Shown: positions 22,266-34,269, numbered from the stretch's first letter. The stretch is 64,000 bases of DNA from Amaurobius ferox (GCA_951213105.1 OX578147.1:128783322-128847321); one strand, 5' to 3'. Notes: generated by a model from the sequence alone, not told the origin. Numbers and translations are program-made.

Positions 22266-22509
22266 TAGTCATAAATAGTCATAATATAGTCATAATAAAA
22301 AACACATTATTGTAAATCATCCGGAACAGTGGGTATGCTAACAAGATTTAAGAAAGAGTCCAATACTGAATAACAGGACCGTCAGTAGCTAATGCGGGGG
22401 CCAAAGCAAAACATAGTTTTGGGGCCCATACAAATAAGAAAGTAAAATATATATACATATATATATCAAAATTACAATGTACTGTTATAAATATAAAAAT
22501 TTCACACTC

Positions 22510-22633
22510 TGTAAAGAACCTTGCTGCCCCAACCGGGAATCAAACCTTAGATATCCGAACTGACCAACCGACGTTCTACCGTTGAACTACTGGGACGAAA
22601 TTGCAAGCTCTTATCATCGAAGTGGACTCTGCA
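22510..22633 (-). repeat. TRIM 3' LTR, copy 2, with tRNA-like module
   Basis: In minus sense: TGCAGAGTCC..., GTAGTTCAACGGTAGAACG (D-arm/A box), GGTTTGATTCCCGG (T-arm/B box), TTGGGGCAGCA, TTCTTTACA. GTCCCAG and TTGGGGC can pair as an acceptor-like stem. Confidence 0.8.
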
Positions 22634-22889
22634 TTCTCCACCCTCTAATATCAGATTGGTGTGCAACTGACATTCTGATTGACCACCTCCTGCTATTTTT
22701 ACCCCAGGTTAGCCACCTGATAGTACTATTTTTACTCAGGTTAGTATCCTGCGTGGTCGTTATCCTCTCACTTTGAAATCGACGTTCAGTCTTCCAGAGT
22801 CCACTGAATCCGTACTAGTCGTACTAGGTCACTTTTAGACTTCCGACATCTTTGCAATAACCTATAGGGTTAAATTGTTCTGGTGCCAC

Positions 22890-23016
22890 TGTAAAAATCC
22901 TTGCTGCCCCAACCGGGAATCGAACCCTGGATCTCCGAAATGGTCAGCCGACGCTCTACTGTTGAGTTGTTACTGAGATGAAATTGCAACCTCTTATCAT
23001 TGAAGTGGACGCTGCA
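22890..23016 (-). repeat. TRIM 5' LTR, copy 2, with tRNA-like module
   Basis: 127 bp. In minus sense: TGCAGCGTCC..., CAACAGTAGAGCGTCGGC, GGGTTCGATTCCCGG (perfect B box) and GGGGCAGCAAGGATTTTTACA. Confidence 0.8.
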
Positions 23017-23461
23017 ACTTAACTAACAACGTTTGATCATGGAATTGGGTATGAAACTATAACTTCAATAACATTATTTTTTCAGGGCTTTCAATTCAGT
23101 AAAATCATTTATAAGACATTCAAAATGCAAATTTTAACAGATTTTGTGTTCGATGGATAACTCGATTAAATTATTTAATCTACTTTGAGTCATTTTCGTT
23201 CATAGGTAATTTATTTTTAATTAATTTTTGCTTTGAAAAGCATCTCTCGACTGTGACCACAGGTACAGTTAACAAAATCCTCAAAGAAATTGTAAAATTC
23301 GGAAATAAACCACAAATTACTATTATTATAAATCACAAATTAATTTTATATCTCACATAAGGCTACATAAAACCTTTTATTTTCGGCGGCCGTGCCCCGG
23401 TCCTGTTCAAAAAGCGGGGTTTGGCATGGATCCCGCTCGCCCCTGGCTAAGAACGTCCCTG

Positions 23462-24418
23462 CTGGATAAGTGATGTTTTATTAAAAGGACCCGTAAGCGT
23501 AAACATGAGCAATACACAGCCAATAACACTGTAGTGATCTAACAATATTACAAAACAACTGTCAGGTCCAATAAAACAGCAATTAAATGCGCAAATAATT
23601 CACAAAATAACAATACTATTCTCGAAACACTGACACATCTCGCAATTCAATTTAGCTGGTATCACGTCAACAACGTCCAACTGTGCGATGACTCCCTTAT
23701 ATACTCTCCATAGAAATTTGTAGTAAGTGCTCGTGTCTCCAAGAATATTTAATATTTCGAGAAAATTGAAATATTGAATATTCTTGGAGATATTCAATAT
23801 TTCGACAATTATCAATATTTCGGCGATAAATCGCCGAATCTGGCAACCATGCTCCGACATTTATAATATTAAAATTCTATATTCACGTAATAGAAAAAGC
23901 TGTTGGTTGAGCAATTAAAGGCTCAAGAAAACAGAAAATCTTCTCATTCACAATTCACTTATAGATGTATCACGCCCTCACATCCATTCAGTCCAACTGA
24001 ACGAAGATCAATTTATATACCTTTTACTGAAAGATCTAGAAAAATCAACCTAAATCTGAACTAGAAAATTCGAGCCATTTCCAAGACTCGAAAAAGTTAG
24101 CAAGTTGGCGATATTTCACCCAATGTATCATAAAAGTTAAGTGATCCGGATCTTCAAAAACAGAAATGGTTGCCTTTAAATGTCGTTTTACCTGGGAGAC
24201 AGGCAATGGGCTGGGAAAGCATTTGGGTATACATTACATTATGGAGTCCCAGCGGCTCTCGTTGTAAGAAAGACATTCTGTGTAATTATTTTTTCATAAT
24301 ATTAGAATTTGCGAATCTGTTTTGTAAGTCATTTGTTAGATGCATCAGAATTTTTAAATTAAAGCTGTTATCACCTATACTGTAAAAAGAAAGGACTTCT
24401 GTTATGATATAAATTTTT
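23462..24418. other. Unassigned stretch with a long hairpin
   Basis: 23738-23787 forms a hairpin with arms of about 20 bp (CCAAGAATATTTAATATTTC and its near complement) around a short AT loop; nearby TATTTCG motifs extend it. Otherwise no repeat partner or ORF of interest. Confidence 0.5.
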
Positions 24419-25333
24419 ACTTTCCTTATATACATAATGTATAAGGAAAGTATTGTGACGGGGTCGAAAATTCGAATTCAAGTTTTCGACGGGAGAGCAC
24501 GTTTCAAGCATCCCTGATCACGAATCAAACATTTTTGAAGTGATGTCTGTGTGTGTGTGTGTGTCAGTGAGTCTGTGGAGACGATAACTGGCGAACGAAT
24601 GGACCGATTCGAACGAAATTTGGTACAAAAATCACAATCCGTAAACACTGGAAGCCTATTGTTTTTATACGCAATCGAATGTTCAGACCCCTCCCCCTAA
24701 ATTTTCGAGCGAAATTTTGAAAAATTCGTCAAAAAATCAAAACCTTTAATAAAGTTACGCAAATAGACATTTCTTATGTAATTTTTCATTAGAAAACGAT
24801 CAACATAAATTTTAGAACACTAACATGAACCGTTCTTGAGATAATGCACATTTTTCAAAAAAATTATCAAAAAGTTATAAAAAATAAAAAAAATATTTCC
24901 TATTGAGAAGCATGTTCACTTTTCATATGTAATACCATGCGATAAATTTGGTGACATCATTCTCGTGGATCTAGCTCGTTCCATTCATGAAAAAAGATAC
25001 TTTGAGTAATACTTTTGTATTTGAACGCCAATAGTCATTTATCTGCTGTAAGAATAACTTATTTCTCCGTCCATAACGCTTGGCGAGGTTTTGGCGATGA
25101 ATTTGACAGAATGTCCCTAACTAGGCGGCATTTTTAATTGTTGCCAAATTAACAAAAATCTTGCCAAATTGATAAAAATGATGCTAAATCAATGAAAATG
25201 ACGACTCATTGAAGAAAATTCAATATCTTGGAAAGAATATAAGTATCTACTATAAGAATAATATTTTTTTAAACTGTAAAAGTAGTAAATTCATTGCATT
25301 ATATAAGGAAAGTCATGTGTTGCCCACATCATA
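24419..25333 (+). mobile_element. Family A element, full length
   Basis: 915 bp from ACTTTCCTTATATACATAAT to the stem-loop CATGTGTTGCCCACATCATA. It carries the (GT)n tract at 24548-24562, the CGTTCTTGAGATAATGCACA block and the AATTTGGCGGA-type module. A T-run lies on both sides. Confidence 0.9.
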
Positions 25334-26997
25334 TTTTTTTGATTGAGGTGTAGTGTAGAAGGGTTTGAGTTCGATTTCATAAAATGTCTATTCTATTGCA
25401 ATCATTGGCAATTTTCAGCTTTTAGCAATTTTTCTGTGGGGAAAAATTGATTTCCTTGAAAATCATATTCCTCGTAATCATATAGGTAGCAGCGGAAGTA
25501 ACGAACGGTAGAAGCGAAACCCTTTTTCAACCCCCCCCCCCCCCCCCCCGCGCCCAATATTTTTGTTGTGGGTTCTTTGAACCCTTAATATTTTTGCGCG
25601 CATTTAATTGGTAAAATGTACACATATATGCATAAATTTTTGGTTTTTGTTATCAACTCCTCAAGTTTTTCATTATTCCTTCCCCGTTTATACTATACTA
25701 TAGGAAGTGTGTACAGAAATTTTACCTTCAGACTGTTTTCTATATTCGGAAGACAAGATTTTAACTTGTCTTTCGGTGGTTTAAATAGACAGTTGCTGAC
25801 ATTTTAACATTGGTAAAACTACCTAAAAATAAATGTTATGCTTTTTGTTACGTTTATAAAGATAATTGAGTTGGAAATTCACAAAATATCTATATATTGC
25901 GTACATATAGTAATGTTGACATTCCAAAGCAAAATAAATTAAATGAATAATTCTCTACAGAATTTTTTTTCTGTACTTAACAATTATTTGCTTCATTTCA
26001 GTATTTCAAGTGTCTTATGCCAGATAATCTGACTGAGTGAAATTTAAATTAGGCTTAAATCCTTTAACACTTCCGGTTCTTTCCTCATTTCAAAAATTTT
26101 CATTTTATTTCAAACACCTATCTCTCGGGATTGGCTATAGATAGAACTTAGGTGATAACATATGGATTCAGCATATTATTCCAGAGGTGATAAGGGTTGA
26201 GACAGTCATCTAAAGATTTCCGTTTCCGGTTCTGGTGATGCCAATACTGGGCTTTTCCTAAAAATGCATATAACTGCATGAAATAAGTATGCAAAGGGAT
26301 TAAAAATACTTAATAGCTCCGTCGAAAATGAAGTGTGCACATTATTTGCCATACCATTTAAAGGCCCCAGGTGCGTAACTATAAGCGTGGTTGAGCGACG
26401 CTTATAAAGGCTCAAACGTAGGATCCCAGAGCAAGCTCGAATACTAGCGGCACCTTTAACAAAATTATTTGTTTTCTCAAAACTTTTTATTGAAATATAG
26501 GAATATTTTATTGTTATCATAACGATTATACGCATTAAGTCATTAATGACACATTAAACCGATTTTTAAGATAAATACGAAAACAATTTCACGCAAAATA
26601 TCCAATTATTTGTTAAACATAAATAAAAATGTTTCTAAAATGTTTGAAAAATGTGGAGCCCTGTCAAGCGCGAAGTGGTCAACCAGGACGAGACCAAACG
26701 CGTGCGTTTAACGACGACTTTACTTCGCAATTTCCTTCATTTCGCAGCAGGGAATAACACATGTAGTCTCAAGACATTTTCTATTAGGAATAGAAATCTG
26801 GGGATCTGGTCGACTATGGTAGTATATTAGTACCCCGTATATATTCCCGTGAAATCTTTGTCGTATATGGACGGGAGTCATCATGTTGAAATAAGGCGTT
26901 ATTCACACCATTTATGAAAGAGATGCGCAGCTACAGGTTTTAAGATTTCAGCAATATAACGTCAAACTGATACATTGACGTCAATAACTGCTTGTCA
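25334..26997. other. Unassigned stretch with a 19-base C-run
   Basis: A C-run at 25531-25549. 26030-26170 contains CATTTTATTTCAAACACCTA and related blocks that resemble, in reverse, the degenerate repeats at 47230-47750. No convincing gene; the 109-codon minus ORF at 26206-26535 has no recognised domain. Confidence 0.4.
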
Positions 26998-27297
26998 GGG
27001 TGGGATAGCCCAGTGGTTAAGGCACGTGGATTGCACTCGGACGACCCGAGTTCGATTCCCGACTCTACCCAAATTGTCAAGATGTTCACGCGGAGTACGC
27101 GTACGTTAAATATGTCGGTCAGTAAGTCCTTCCGAGAGGTTGATGATGAAGGAAGGCAGTCAAAATCCCCGTGGTTGCCGCCCTCACTTGGTTCCGGTCT
27201 AAATTGGATGGCACTGTTACGGCCGTCTCCAAACAGGTACCTTACATCTTCTGGTTGGTCGAACGGTCTGGGTCAAACGAACAAACAACAACACATG
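26998..27297 (+). mobile_element. tRNA-derived SINE, copy S2
   Basis: The best-preserved tRNA-like head: GGTGGGATAGCCCAGTGGTT (A box) and CCCGAGTTCGATTCCC (perfect B box), with TCTACCC at the end of the tRNA-like part. Then the family body (TTCACGCGGAGTACGC, AGTAAGTCCTTCCGAGAGG, GGTTCCGGTCTAAATTGG) and the tail GGTCTGGGTCAAACGAACAA. Segment P follows directly. Confidence 0.85.
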
Positions 27298-27430
27298 TAG
27301 CATGGGCGCCCTTAAGAAAGGGCAAGGGGAGGGGACTTCTCCCCACCTGAATGTTCAAAATCACAAAGGCAAACATCAAGCTAGTCGATATTGTACTTCT
27401 TATCCTTGAGTTTGTCCCCTCCTGGAAAAT
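27292..27430 (+). repeat. Segment P following the SINE, copy 1
   Basis: ATGTAGCATGGGCGCCCTTA, a GGGGA-rich stretch, and CAAGCTAGTCGATATTGTAC. Copies on minus are at 54208-54312 and 55378-55452. It follows the SINE here and at 54313-54740, so it may be a longer 3' end of one SINE subfamily. Confidence 0.65.
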
Positions 27431-28369
27431 GTGCTATGGGCACTCATAACATGTAGTGTAAATGTAGTCATGACATGTAGTGTAAATGGTATAAGCTGAA
27501 GCAGTGAATAGTTTCTGAAACTATTTTAACACATTTGAAAATAATTTTCATTCAACTTTCTAGACATAAATTTGAGTAAAACTAGTGGAGCTGCAAAAGA
27601 AGAACAAAGGGAACAAAATGAGAAATTAAAGAAAAATTAAAAAAAATAAATTTTTTCAATTATGAAAATGGCTTCTTAAATAAAAGGATTTCTTTAAATT
27701 ACATATGGAGAGGATCCCCAGAAATAAAAATATTTTTGTAAATAATTTTTTTAGGGGGAAGGAAACTAAAATTTTGGCTCCGAAAATTCTAATTTTAGGA
27801 AAACTGAATTTATGGGAGCTCTTTTATACATATTGCTTAAGGAACTAAAATTGCAAGTTACGGCGCCTTCTTTTGATAAAATCAGTTAAGGTTACATCCA
27901 CTTCAAAATCTGAAAATGGCTCGTTTATTTATATTATCATCATCATCAATGGCTCGACCGCCCATTGTGGGCCTTGGCCTTCCTCAGAAGATTCTTCCAA
28001 GCTGTCCTCCTGGGAGCACTACTTCTCATTTGTTTATAATATAGCACTAATCACGAATCCCTGGGGAAGTGATTTTTTTCAACAAATTTTAACGCCGCTG
28101 ATTTTAGCAAAAGCTAGTTTAAATTTACGTCATATTTGCGGAACATGATGTGTGTTAAAAATGAAAGTTTTAATCATAACTGGAAGTCGAATTCTGAGAC
28201 CAGCCCACACAAATCCTTACAAATAGCATGCCCGTGATATTGTGTTATCTTTAAGGATTTAAAGATTTTAAAATTGTATAATTAAAATCAGGAACACTAT
28301 TAATCAGCTGTTTGTGTGACCCGTACTCTAAAACAATAATTTATAGAACCAGGATTACATGAAATCCTG
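27431..28369. other. Unassigned stretch with ATC-repeat block
   Basis: At about 27930-28030 lies ATCATCATCATCAATGGCTC followed by GGGCCTTGGCCTTCC. It resembles 3' ends of arthropod retroelements that carry (TGA)n-like tails in the reverse sense; this is a weak suggestion. Nothing else recognised. Confidence 0.35.
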
Positions 28370-28420
28370 GGTGCGCGTATGTGCGTGTGTTTAAGTGTGT
28401 GTGTGTATATGTGTGCGTGT

Positions 28421-28456
<36 letters not shown>

Positions 28457-29999
28457 CTGTCTGGAGACGATATCTGACTTACGAATGGAGCAATTCGAAC
28501 GAAATTTAGTACAAAAATTACAATCCATCCATGAATCTGGAAGACTATTGTTTTTAAACGCAATCAAATATTCAGAACTCCGCTAAATTTTCGAGTGAAA
28601 TTTTGAAAAAATCATTAAAACATCAAAACCTTTAAGTTGGGCAAATAACCATTTCTAATGTAATTTTCCATTAGAAAACGATTGACATAAACTTTAGAAC
28701 ACTAGCATGAACCCTTTTTCGAGATATTGCACACTTTTCAAATAAATTTAACAAAAAATCACAGAAAATAAAAAAAAATTTTAACTATTGCGGAATATGT
28801 TCACTTTTCATATATAATATCACGCGATAAATTTGGTGACATCACTCTCGTGGATCTAGCTCCTTCCATTCATGAGGAAAGATACTTTGGATAATACTTT
28901 TGCAGTTGGGCGCCAATAGTCATTTATTTATCTGCTATAAGAATTACTTATTTCTTTGGCCATAACTCGTGGCGGCACATTTGGCGCCAACTTGGCGACT
29001 TTTTTAAATATTGCGAAATTAACGAAAATATCGCCTAATTGATAAAAATTCGCCTTATTGATTAAACTGACGCTAAATGAATGAAAATAATGAACTAATT
29101 GACGCTAAATAATGAACTAATTGACGAAAATTCAATATGTTGGAAAGAATATAAGAATCTACGAGTACTATATGAAAAACCTATTTTTCCGTCCGTAACG
29201 TTTGGATAAAATTTTAATGACGAATTTTTCGGAATATCTCCAACTTGGTGACTTCTTAAATGTTGCCAAATTGATGAAAATGTCACCCAATTGATAAAAA
29301 TTCGCCAAATTGATGAAACTGACGCTGAGTCAATTAAATGACGACTAATTGATGAAAGTTCAATATCTTGGAAAGAACATAAGGATAGACTATAAGAATA
29401 ACCCATTTCTCCGTCCGTCCATCCGTAACACTTGGCGAGAAATTTAACTGGACGTCACCAACTTGGCGACTATTTTAAATGTTGACAAAGGGACAAAAAT
29501 ATCGCCAAATTGATAAAAATGACGCCAAATGAAAAGTAATGTTTCGCAAATTCTGATTTCCGTCATGTGACGAGCATACATTCTAGTATATAAGAAATTC
29601 TTTTCTCTCCGTTTGTCTGTAACACTTGATGTATCGTCAACTCGGTGATATTTCGTCCCAGATTGACGAAAATTTCGTCAAAATTGATAAAATGACGCTA
29701 AATTAATTAAAATGACACCTAATTGATGAATTAATTATTAAAATATTTTAATATATGGACTGTATCACTTATTTAGGATGCTTGCAATATTGATAATTGT
29801 TAATTTCGAGTTGTGTGGAATATAAGTTAATTGGGTGCTTTAAAATAGTATTACGTGCTGTCATCCGGAAAATCGTCCAATGTATAATCCAACCTTAAAA
29901 ACGCAGTACCGTGGATCTTATACATTCTTTTTTTACTGTAAAAGGATAAAATTTATTGCATTATATAAGGAAATAAATTCATGTGTTGTCTACATCAGA
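28370..29999 (+). mobile_element. Family A element, expanded internal module, 5' end lost
   Basis: Starts inside the (GT)n tract; head hairpin absent. The GGCGA/TTGGCGAC module with TTCAATATNTTGGAAAGAA and CGTCCGTAACGCTTGG occurs at least three to four times in tandem (about 28960-29770, period about 220 bp), making the element 1.6 kb. It ends CATGTGTTGTCTACATCAGA at 29999 and is followed by TTTTT and the next family A copy. Confidence 0.8.
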
Positions 30000-30004
30000 T
30001 TTTT

Positions 30005-30956
30005 ACTTTCCTTATATGCATAATGTATAAGAAAAGTATTGTGACGGGGTCGAAAATTCGAATTCGAGTTTTCAACGGGAAAGCACGTTTCAAGCACCTC
30101 TGATCACGAATTAAACATTTTTGAGGTGATGTCTGTGTGTGTGTGTGTGGTGTGTGTGTGAAAGTATGTGTGTGTGCGTGTGTGTGTCAGTGAATCTGTG
30201 GAGACGATATCTTACGAACAAATAGAGCGATTCGAATGAAATTTGGTACAAAAATCACAATCCGTTAATACTGGAAGCCTATTGTTTTTAAACGTAATTG
30301 AATGTTCAGACCCCCCCCCCCCTAAATTTTCGAGTGAAATTTTGAAATCATCAAAAAATCAAAACCTTTAAAAAAGTCACGCAAATAGACATTTCTTACG
30401 TAATCTTTCCTTAGAAAACGATTGACATAAACTTTAGAACGCTAGCATGAACCGTTCTCGAGATATTGCACATTTTTTAAATAAATTTATCAAAAAATCC
30501 CATAAATTAAAAAAAATATATTAACTGTTGAGAAACATGTTCACTTTTCATATGCAATATCATACTATACATTTGATGACATCGTTCTCGTGGATCTAGC
30601 TCGTTCCATTCATGAGAAAAGATTTTTTGAGTAATACTTTTGTATTTGAACGCCAATAGTTATTTATATGCTATAAGAATAACTTATTTCTCGGTCCATA
30701 ACGCTTGGCGAGATTTTGGCGCCGAATTTGGCGGAATGTCGCCAACTTGGCGACTTTTTAAATGTTGCTAGATTAACGAAAATCTCGCCAAATGGATAAA
30801 AATAACACTAAATCAGTGAAAATGACGACTAATTGGCGAGAATTTAATATCTTGAAAGGAATATAAATATCTACTATAAGAAAAACCTATTTTTTATTGT
30901 AAAAGTAATAAATTCCTTGCATTATACAAGGAAAGGCATGCGTTGCCCACATCAGA
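30005..30956 (+). mobile_element. Family A element, full length
   Basis: 952 bp, head ACTTTCCTTATATGCATAAT, (GT)n tract, C-run at 30311-30322, CGTTCTCGAGATATTGCACA and terminal CATGCGTTGCCCACATCAGA. Exactly TTTTT separates it from the previous copy. Confidence 0.9.
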
Positions 30957-31084
30957 TTTTTTGTAATTAGGAAAATGATTAAAATAATCAAGGTATTAAC
31001 GCTGTCTGTAAATAAAGAAATTAAGCATTTTGTATAATGCAATGGTTTTACTTCTTCCACAGTAAAATATAAAATAATGGTGTA

Positions 31085-31390
31085 CGAGATATGTCACAAT
31101 CTTTTTGGCGTTGAATTAATACCACGTAAATTGAGATTGGGCTATTTTGGCAACTTGCCTAAATAGAATGACTTATCTTTATCAAAATTCAAGCACAAAA
31201 TCCTTATCAAAATGCAGTTGACAATTTTTTACATCTTGTGATATAAAGGACTATTGACGAATTCTTTGAGGTCAAATAACAAGACTATTACAAAAGTATC
31301 TTCTCTCGTGAATAGAACGAATTAGATCCCCGAGAATAATGCTAAAAGATTCGTCGCCGAATGTTGCATGTGGAAAGTTAACCTATTGGA
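31085..31390 (+). repeat. Dispersed repeat V, copy 2
   Basis: Second copy of 21970-22265, same orientation. Confidence 0.6.
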
Positions 31391-31690
31391 GGATACATAC
31401 AAATTTTTTATTTTATATAATTTTATTATCAATTTATTTAAATAAAAACTTCCAATATCCCGAGAACGGTTCCTGCTAGCATTCGTTATCTAATGAAAAA
31501 GTGCGTATAAAATCTTTTAAATAATCGAAAATCGTGCGATACCTCATAAATGGTTCATACTAGCGTTCTATAGTTTGTATCATTATTTTTGTAATATAAA
31601 ACGACGGCTGAAATAGTAAAATGATTAATTTGATAGGGAATTAGTAACAGTTTCTTTGGTTATATATAATACTTACAGGGAAAAAAAACC

Positions 31691-31721
31691 TCTCCCCCTC
31701 TCTCTCTCTCTCTTTCTCTCA

Positions 31722-31784
<63 letters not shown>
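31691..31784. repeat. (CT)n(TA)n compound microsatellite
   Basis: CTCTCT-rich run followed by (TA)n. The surrounding 31391-31690 shows ACGGTTCCTGCTAGC and similar pieces of family A-like sequence, too diverged to delimit. Confidence 0.9.
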
Positions 31785-31787
<3 letters not shown>

Positions 31788-31789
31788 CT

Positions 31790-32275
31790 CAAAAATTGAT
31801 GACAAATTCAAAATAAATGACTAAAATTGCTTAAAATTATTAATTATATACTTGTTCTTTGTGTAATTTTGACAACAAAACAAATAAGACTGACTTTAAG
31901 CTGAACCGTTCTTGAGATATTTCGGTGTTTTTTTTATTAAATTTTGTGAAACATAAGACGTTTTAAAATGCATTACGTTGTCAAATTGCAGAGTCCACTT
32001 CAAAGATAAAAGCTTGCAATATCGTCGCGGTAGCTCAACGGTAGAGAGTCGGCTGGCCAGTTCGGAGATCTAGAGTTCGATTCCCGGTTGGGGCAGCGAA
32101 GCTCTTTACAAAATGAAACGAAGATGCATTAAAAATGAAAATTGGACATAATTCCAGAAAAGTAACCTTGTTATTTTCTGCAATTAAACTCAATTTAAGG
32201 CACCATATACGTAACATAAAAAATAAGAAAATGAATTTGAGTCTGTAGAGAAAGTCATGTGTTGCCCACATCAGA
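31790..32275 (+). mobile_element. Family B 3' part with a solo TRIM LTR inside
   Basis: Family B blocks TGACTAAAATTG, GAACCGTTCTTGAGATATTT, TTGTCAAAT | GAAACGAAGATG, and the terminal GTCATGTGTTGCCCACATCAGA. The TRIM solo LTR splits it at AAAT. The next family B copy starts 6 bases after its end. Confidence 0.75.
31987..32110 (+). mobile_element. Solo LTR of the TRIM, with tRNA-like module
   Basis: 124 bp, TGCAGAGTCC ... CTCTTTACA. It is flanked by a perfect 4-bp duplication AAAT (31983-31986, 32111-32114). Removing it restores TCAAATGAAACGA, found unoccupied in the family B fragment near 17070. The tRNA-like part has GGTAGCTCAACGGTAGAG (D-arm, A box) and GAGTTCGATTCCCGG (T-arm, B box). A solo LTR with target duplication supports an LTR-type element rather than a SINE. 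The anticodon arm is not tRNA-like, so it is not a tRNA gene. Confidence 0.85.
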
Positions 32276-32280
32276 TGTTT

Positions 32281-32999
32281 ACTCTCCCTGCAATACATGG
32301 TAATGTATATGAAAAGTATTTGAATCGTGTCGAAAATCGAGTTTTCGACGAATCTACTCTAACTCAAAAACTAATTGACCAAATTTCATAAAATTTCATA
32401 GGTATGTTACTTGTGAGTTTTCCCGGTGCTGATTAGATTTTGGTGCGATTTAAGAAAAAAGAACCTGTCTTTTTTTCTATGAAATGGCCCTCAAAAATTT
32501 TATTTATCCACTTTAGTTGAACAATTGATTGATCAAATTTCACAAAATTTGGTAGATGAGTTACTTGTGGGTTACTCTGGTGCTGATTAGATTTTGGTAT
32601 GATTTGCAAAAAAAACCCCTACTTTTTTGCGAAATAGTCCTTAAAAATGATCAAAATTTAAAATAAAAGACTACTTATACTTAAACGTATCAATTACATG
32701 ATTGCTTTATACGCAATTTTGAACGACAAAAAGAATAAGACCAACTTCATAACCCTAGCACTAACCGTTCGCGAGATATTTTTTTTTTCTTTTGCATTTT
32801 TGCCACGTCATCTTAGAAAATACGTCTCGTCCCCAAATAAAAACGAAAATTGAATTAAAACTATAAATTCAGAGTAATTTCAAATAATTATCCGAGTAGC
32901 TTTGTACCATTAAACTCAATTTAATGAATTGTGAAACAAAAAATGAAAGAGGAAATGAATTTGAATCGACAGGGAAAGTCATGTACTGCACACAACAGA
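32281..32999 (+). mobile_element. Family B element
   Basis: 719 bp, head ACTCTCCCTGCAATACATGG, no (GT)n tract, two copies of the TGATTAGATTTTGGTNYGAT module, CGCGAGATATT, and end GTCATGTACTGCACACAACAGA. A T-rich 14-base spacer leads to the next family A copy. Confidence 0.85.
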
Positions 33000-33013
33000 T
33001 TTTTCACTTTATT

Positions 33014-33149
33014 ACTTTCCTTATATACATAATGTATAAGGAAAGTATTGTGACGGGGTCGAAAATTCGAATTCGAGTTTTCGACGGGAGAGCACGTTTC
33101 AAGCATCCCTGATCACGAATCAAACATTTTTAAAGTGATGTCTGTGTGT

Positions 33150-33202
<53 letters not shown>

Positions 33203-33983
33203 TATGTGTGTGTGTCAGTGAGTCTGTGGAGACGATAACTGACGAACGAATGGACCGATTCGAACCAAATTTGGTACAAAAATCACAATCCGTAAACACT
33301 GGAAGCCTATTGTTTTTATACGTAATCGAATGTTCAGAACCCCCCTAAATTTTTGAATGAAATTTTGAAAAAATCGTCAAAAAATCAAAACCGCTAATAA
33401 AGTTACGCAAATAGACATTTCTTATGTAATTTTTCATTAGAAAACGATTGGCATAAATTTTAGAACACTAACATGAACCGTTCTCGAGATATTGTACATT
33501 TTTAAAAAAAATTATTAAAAAGTCATAAAATAAAAGAAAAAATATTTCCTATTGAGAAACATATTCACTTTTCATATGTAATACTATGCGATAAATTGGG
33601 TCACATCATTGACGTGGATCTAGTTCGTTCCATTCATGAAAAAATATACTTTGAATAATACTTTTGTATTTAAACGCCAATAGTCATTTATCTGCTGTAA
33701 GAATAGCTTTTTTCTTAGTGCATAACGCTTGGCGAGATTTTGGCGACGAATTTGGCGGAATGTCGCCAACTTGTCTACTTTTTTGAAATGTTGCCAAATT
33801 AATGAAAATCTCGCCAAATGAATAAAAATGATGCTAAATCAATGAAAATGACGACTAATTGTCGAAAATTCAATATCTTGGAAATAATATTAGTATCTAC
33901 TATAAGAAAAACCTTTTTTTTTACAGTAAAAGTAGTAAATTCATTACATTATATAAGGAAAGTCATGTGTTGCCCACATCAGA
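33014..33983 (+). mobile_element. Family A element, first unit of a tandem duplication
   Basis: 970 bp with an intact head, a long (GT)n tract (33142-33198), CTCGAGATATTGTACA and terminal CATGTGTTGCCCACATCAGA. With its 3' flank it forms a 1131-bp unit repeated at 34145. Confidence 0.9.
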
Positions 33984-34144
33984 TTTTTTTATTAGACTGC
34001 GAAGGGTCTTATTTACCTTAAAAATGCACATCATTTTTAAAAACGTATAAAATGTATAAAGCAGGCAGATACAATACGTATATATGTATTAGTGTTATGC
34101 AGTTCATGTATTATACGTAGGTATTATAGATTTTTCACTATATT
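33984..34144 (+). repeat. Flank repeat (unit 1)
   Basis: GGTCTTATTTACCTTAAAAA ... GTATAAAATGTATAAAGCAG ... TATTATACGTAGG. Repeats at 35089-35222 and, without an intervening family A copy, at about 35240-35300. Confidence 0.8.
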
Positions 34145-34269
34145 ACTTTCCTTATATACATAATGTATAAGGAAAGTATTGTGACGGGGTCGAAAATTCG
34201 AATTCGAGTTTTCGACGGGAGAGCACGTTTCAAGCATCCCTGATCACGAATCAAACATTTTTGGAGTGA

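Larger units (their letters stand above)
22510..23016 (-). mobile_element. TRIM (miniature LTR element) copy 2
   Basis: 507 bp on the minus strand: 5' LTR 22890-23016, internal 22634-22889, 3' LTR 22510-22633 (124 bp). Reading minus, the 5' LTR ends in TTTTTACA and TGGCACCAGAACAATT follows, in primer-binding-site position. The purine tract AGAGGGTGGAGAA abuts the TGCAGAGTCC start of the 3' LTR. Flanks ACTC/ACTT are a possible 4-bp duplication with one mismatch. Internal similarity to copy 1 includes GCAAAGATGTC and GGATTCAGTGGACTCT. Confidence 0.8.
22374..23461. mobile_element. hAT-like non-autonomous element (contains a TRIM)
   Basis: The left end CAGGACCGTCAGTAGCTAAT and the right end (reverse complement CAGGGACGTTCTTAGCCAGG) are imperfect inverted repeats. 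8-bp flanks CTGAATAA (22366-22373) and CTGGATAA (23462-23469) match at 7 of 8 positions. CAGGG ends and 8-bp duplications are hAT hallmarks. No transposase; about 580 bp when the nested TRIM is removed. Confidence 0.65.

Noticed and set aside
32030..32105. tRNA gene
   Set aside because: A and B boxes are good, but the anticodon arm does not fold and the unit is part of a 124-bp LTR present at three loci.
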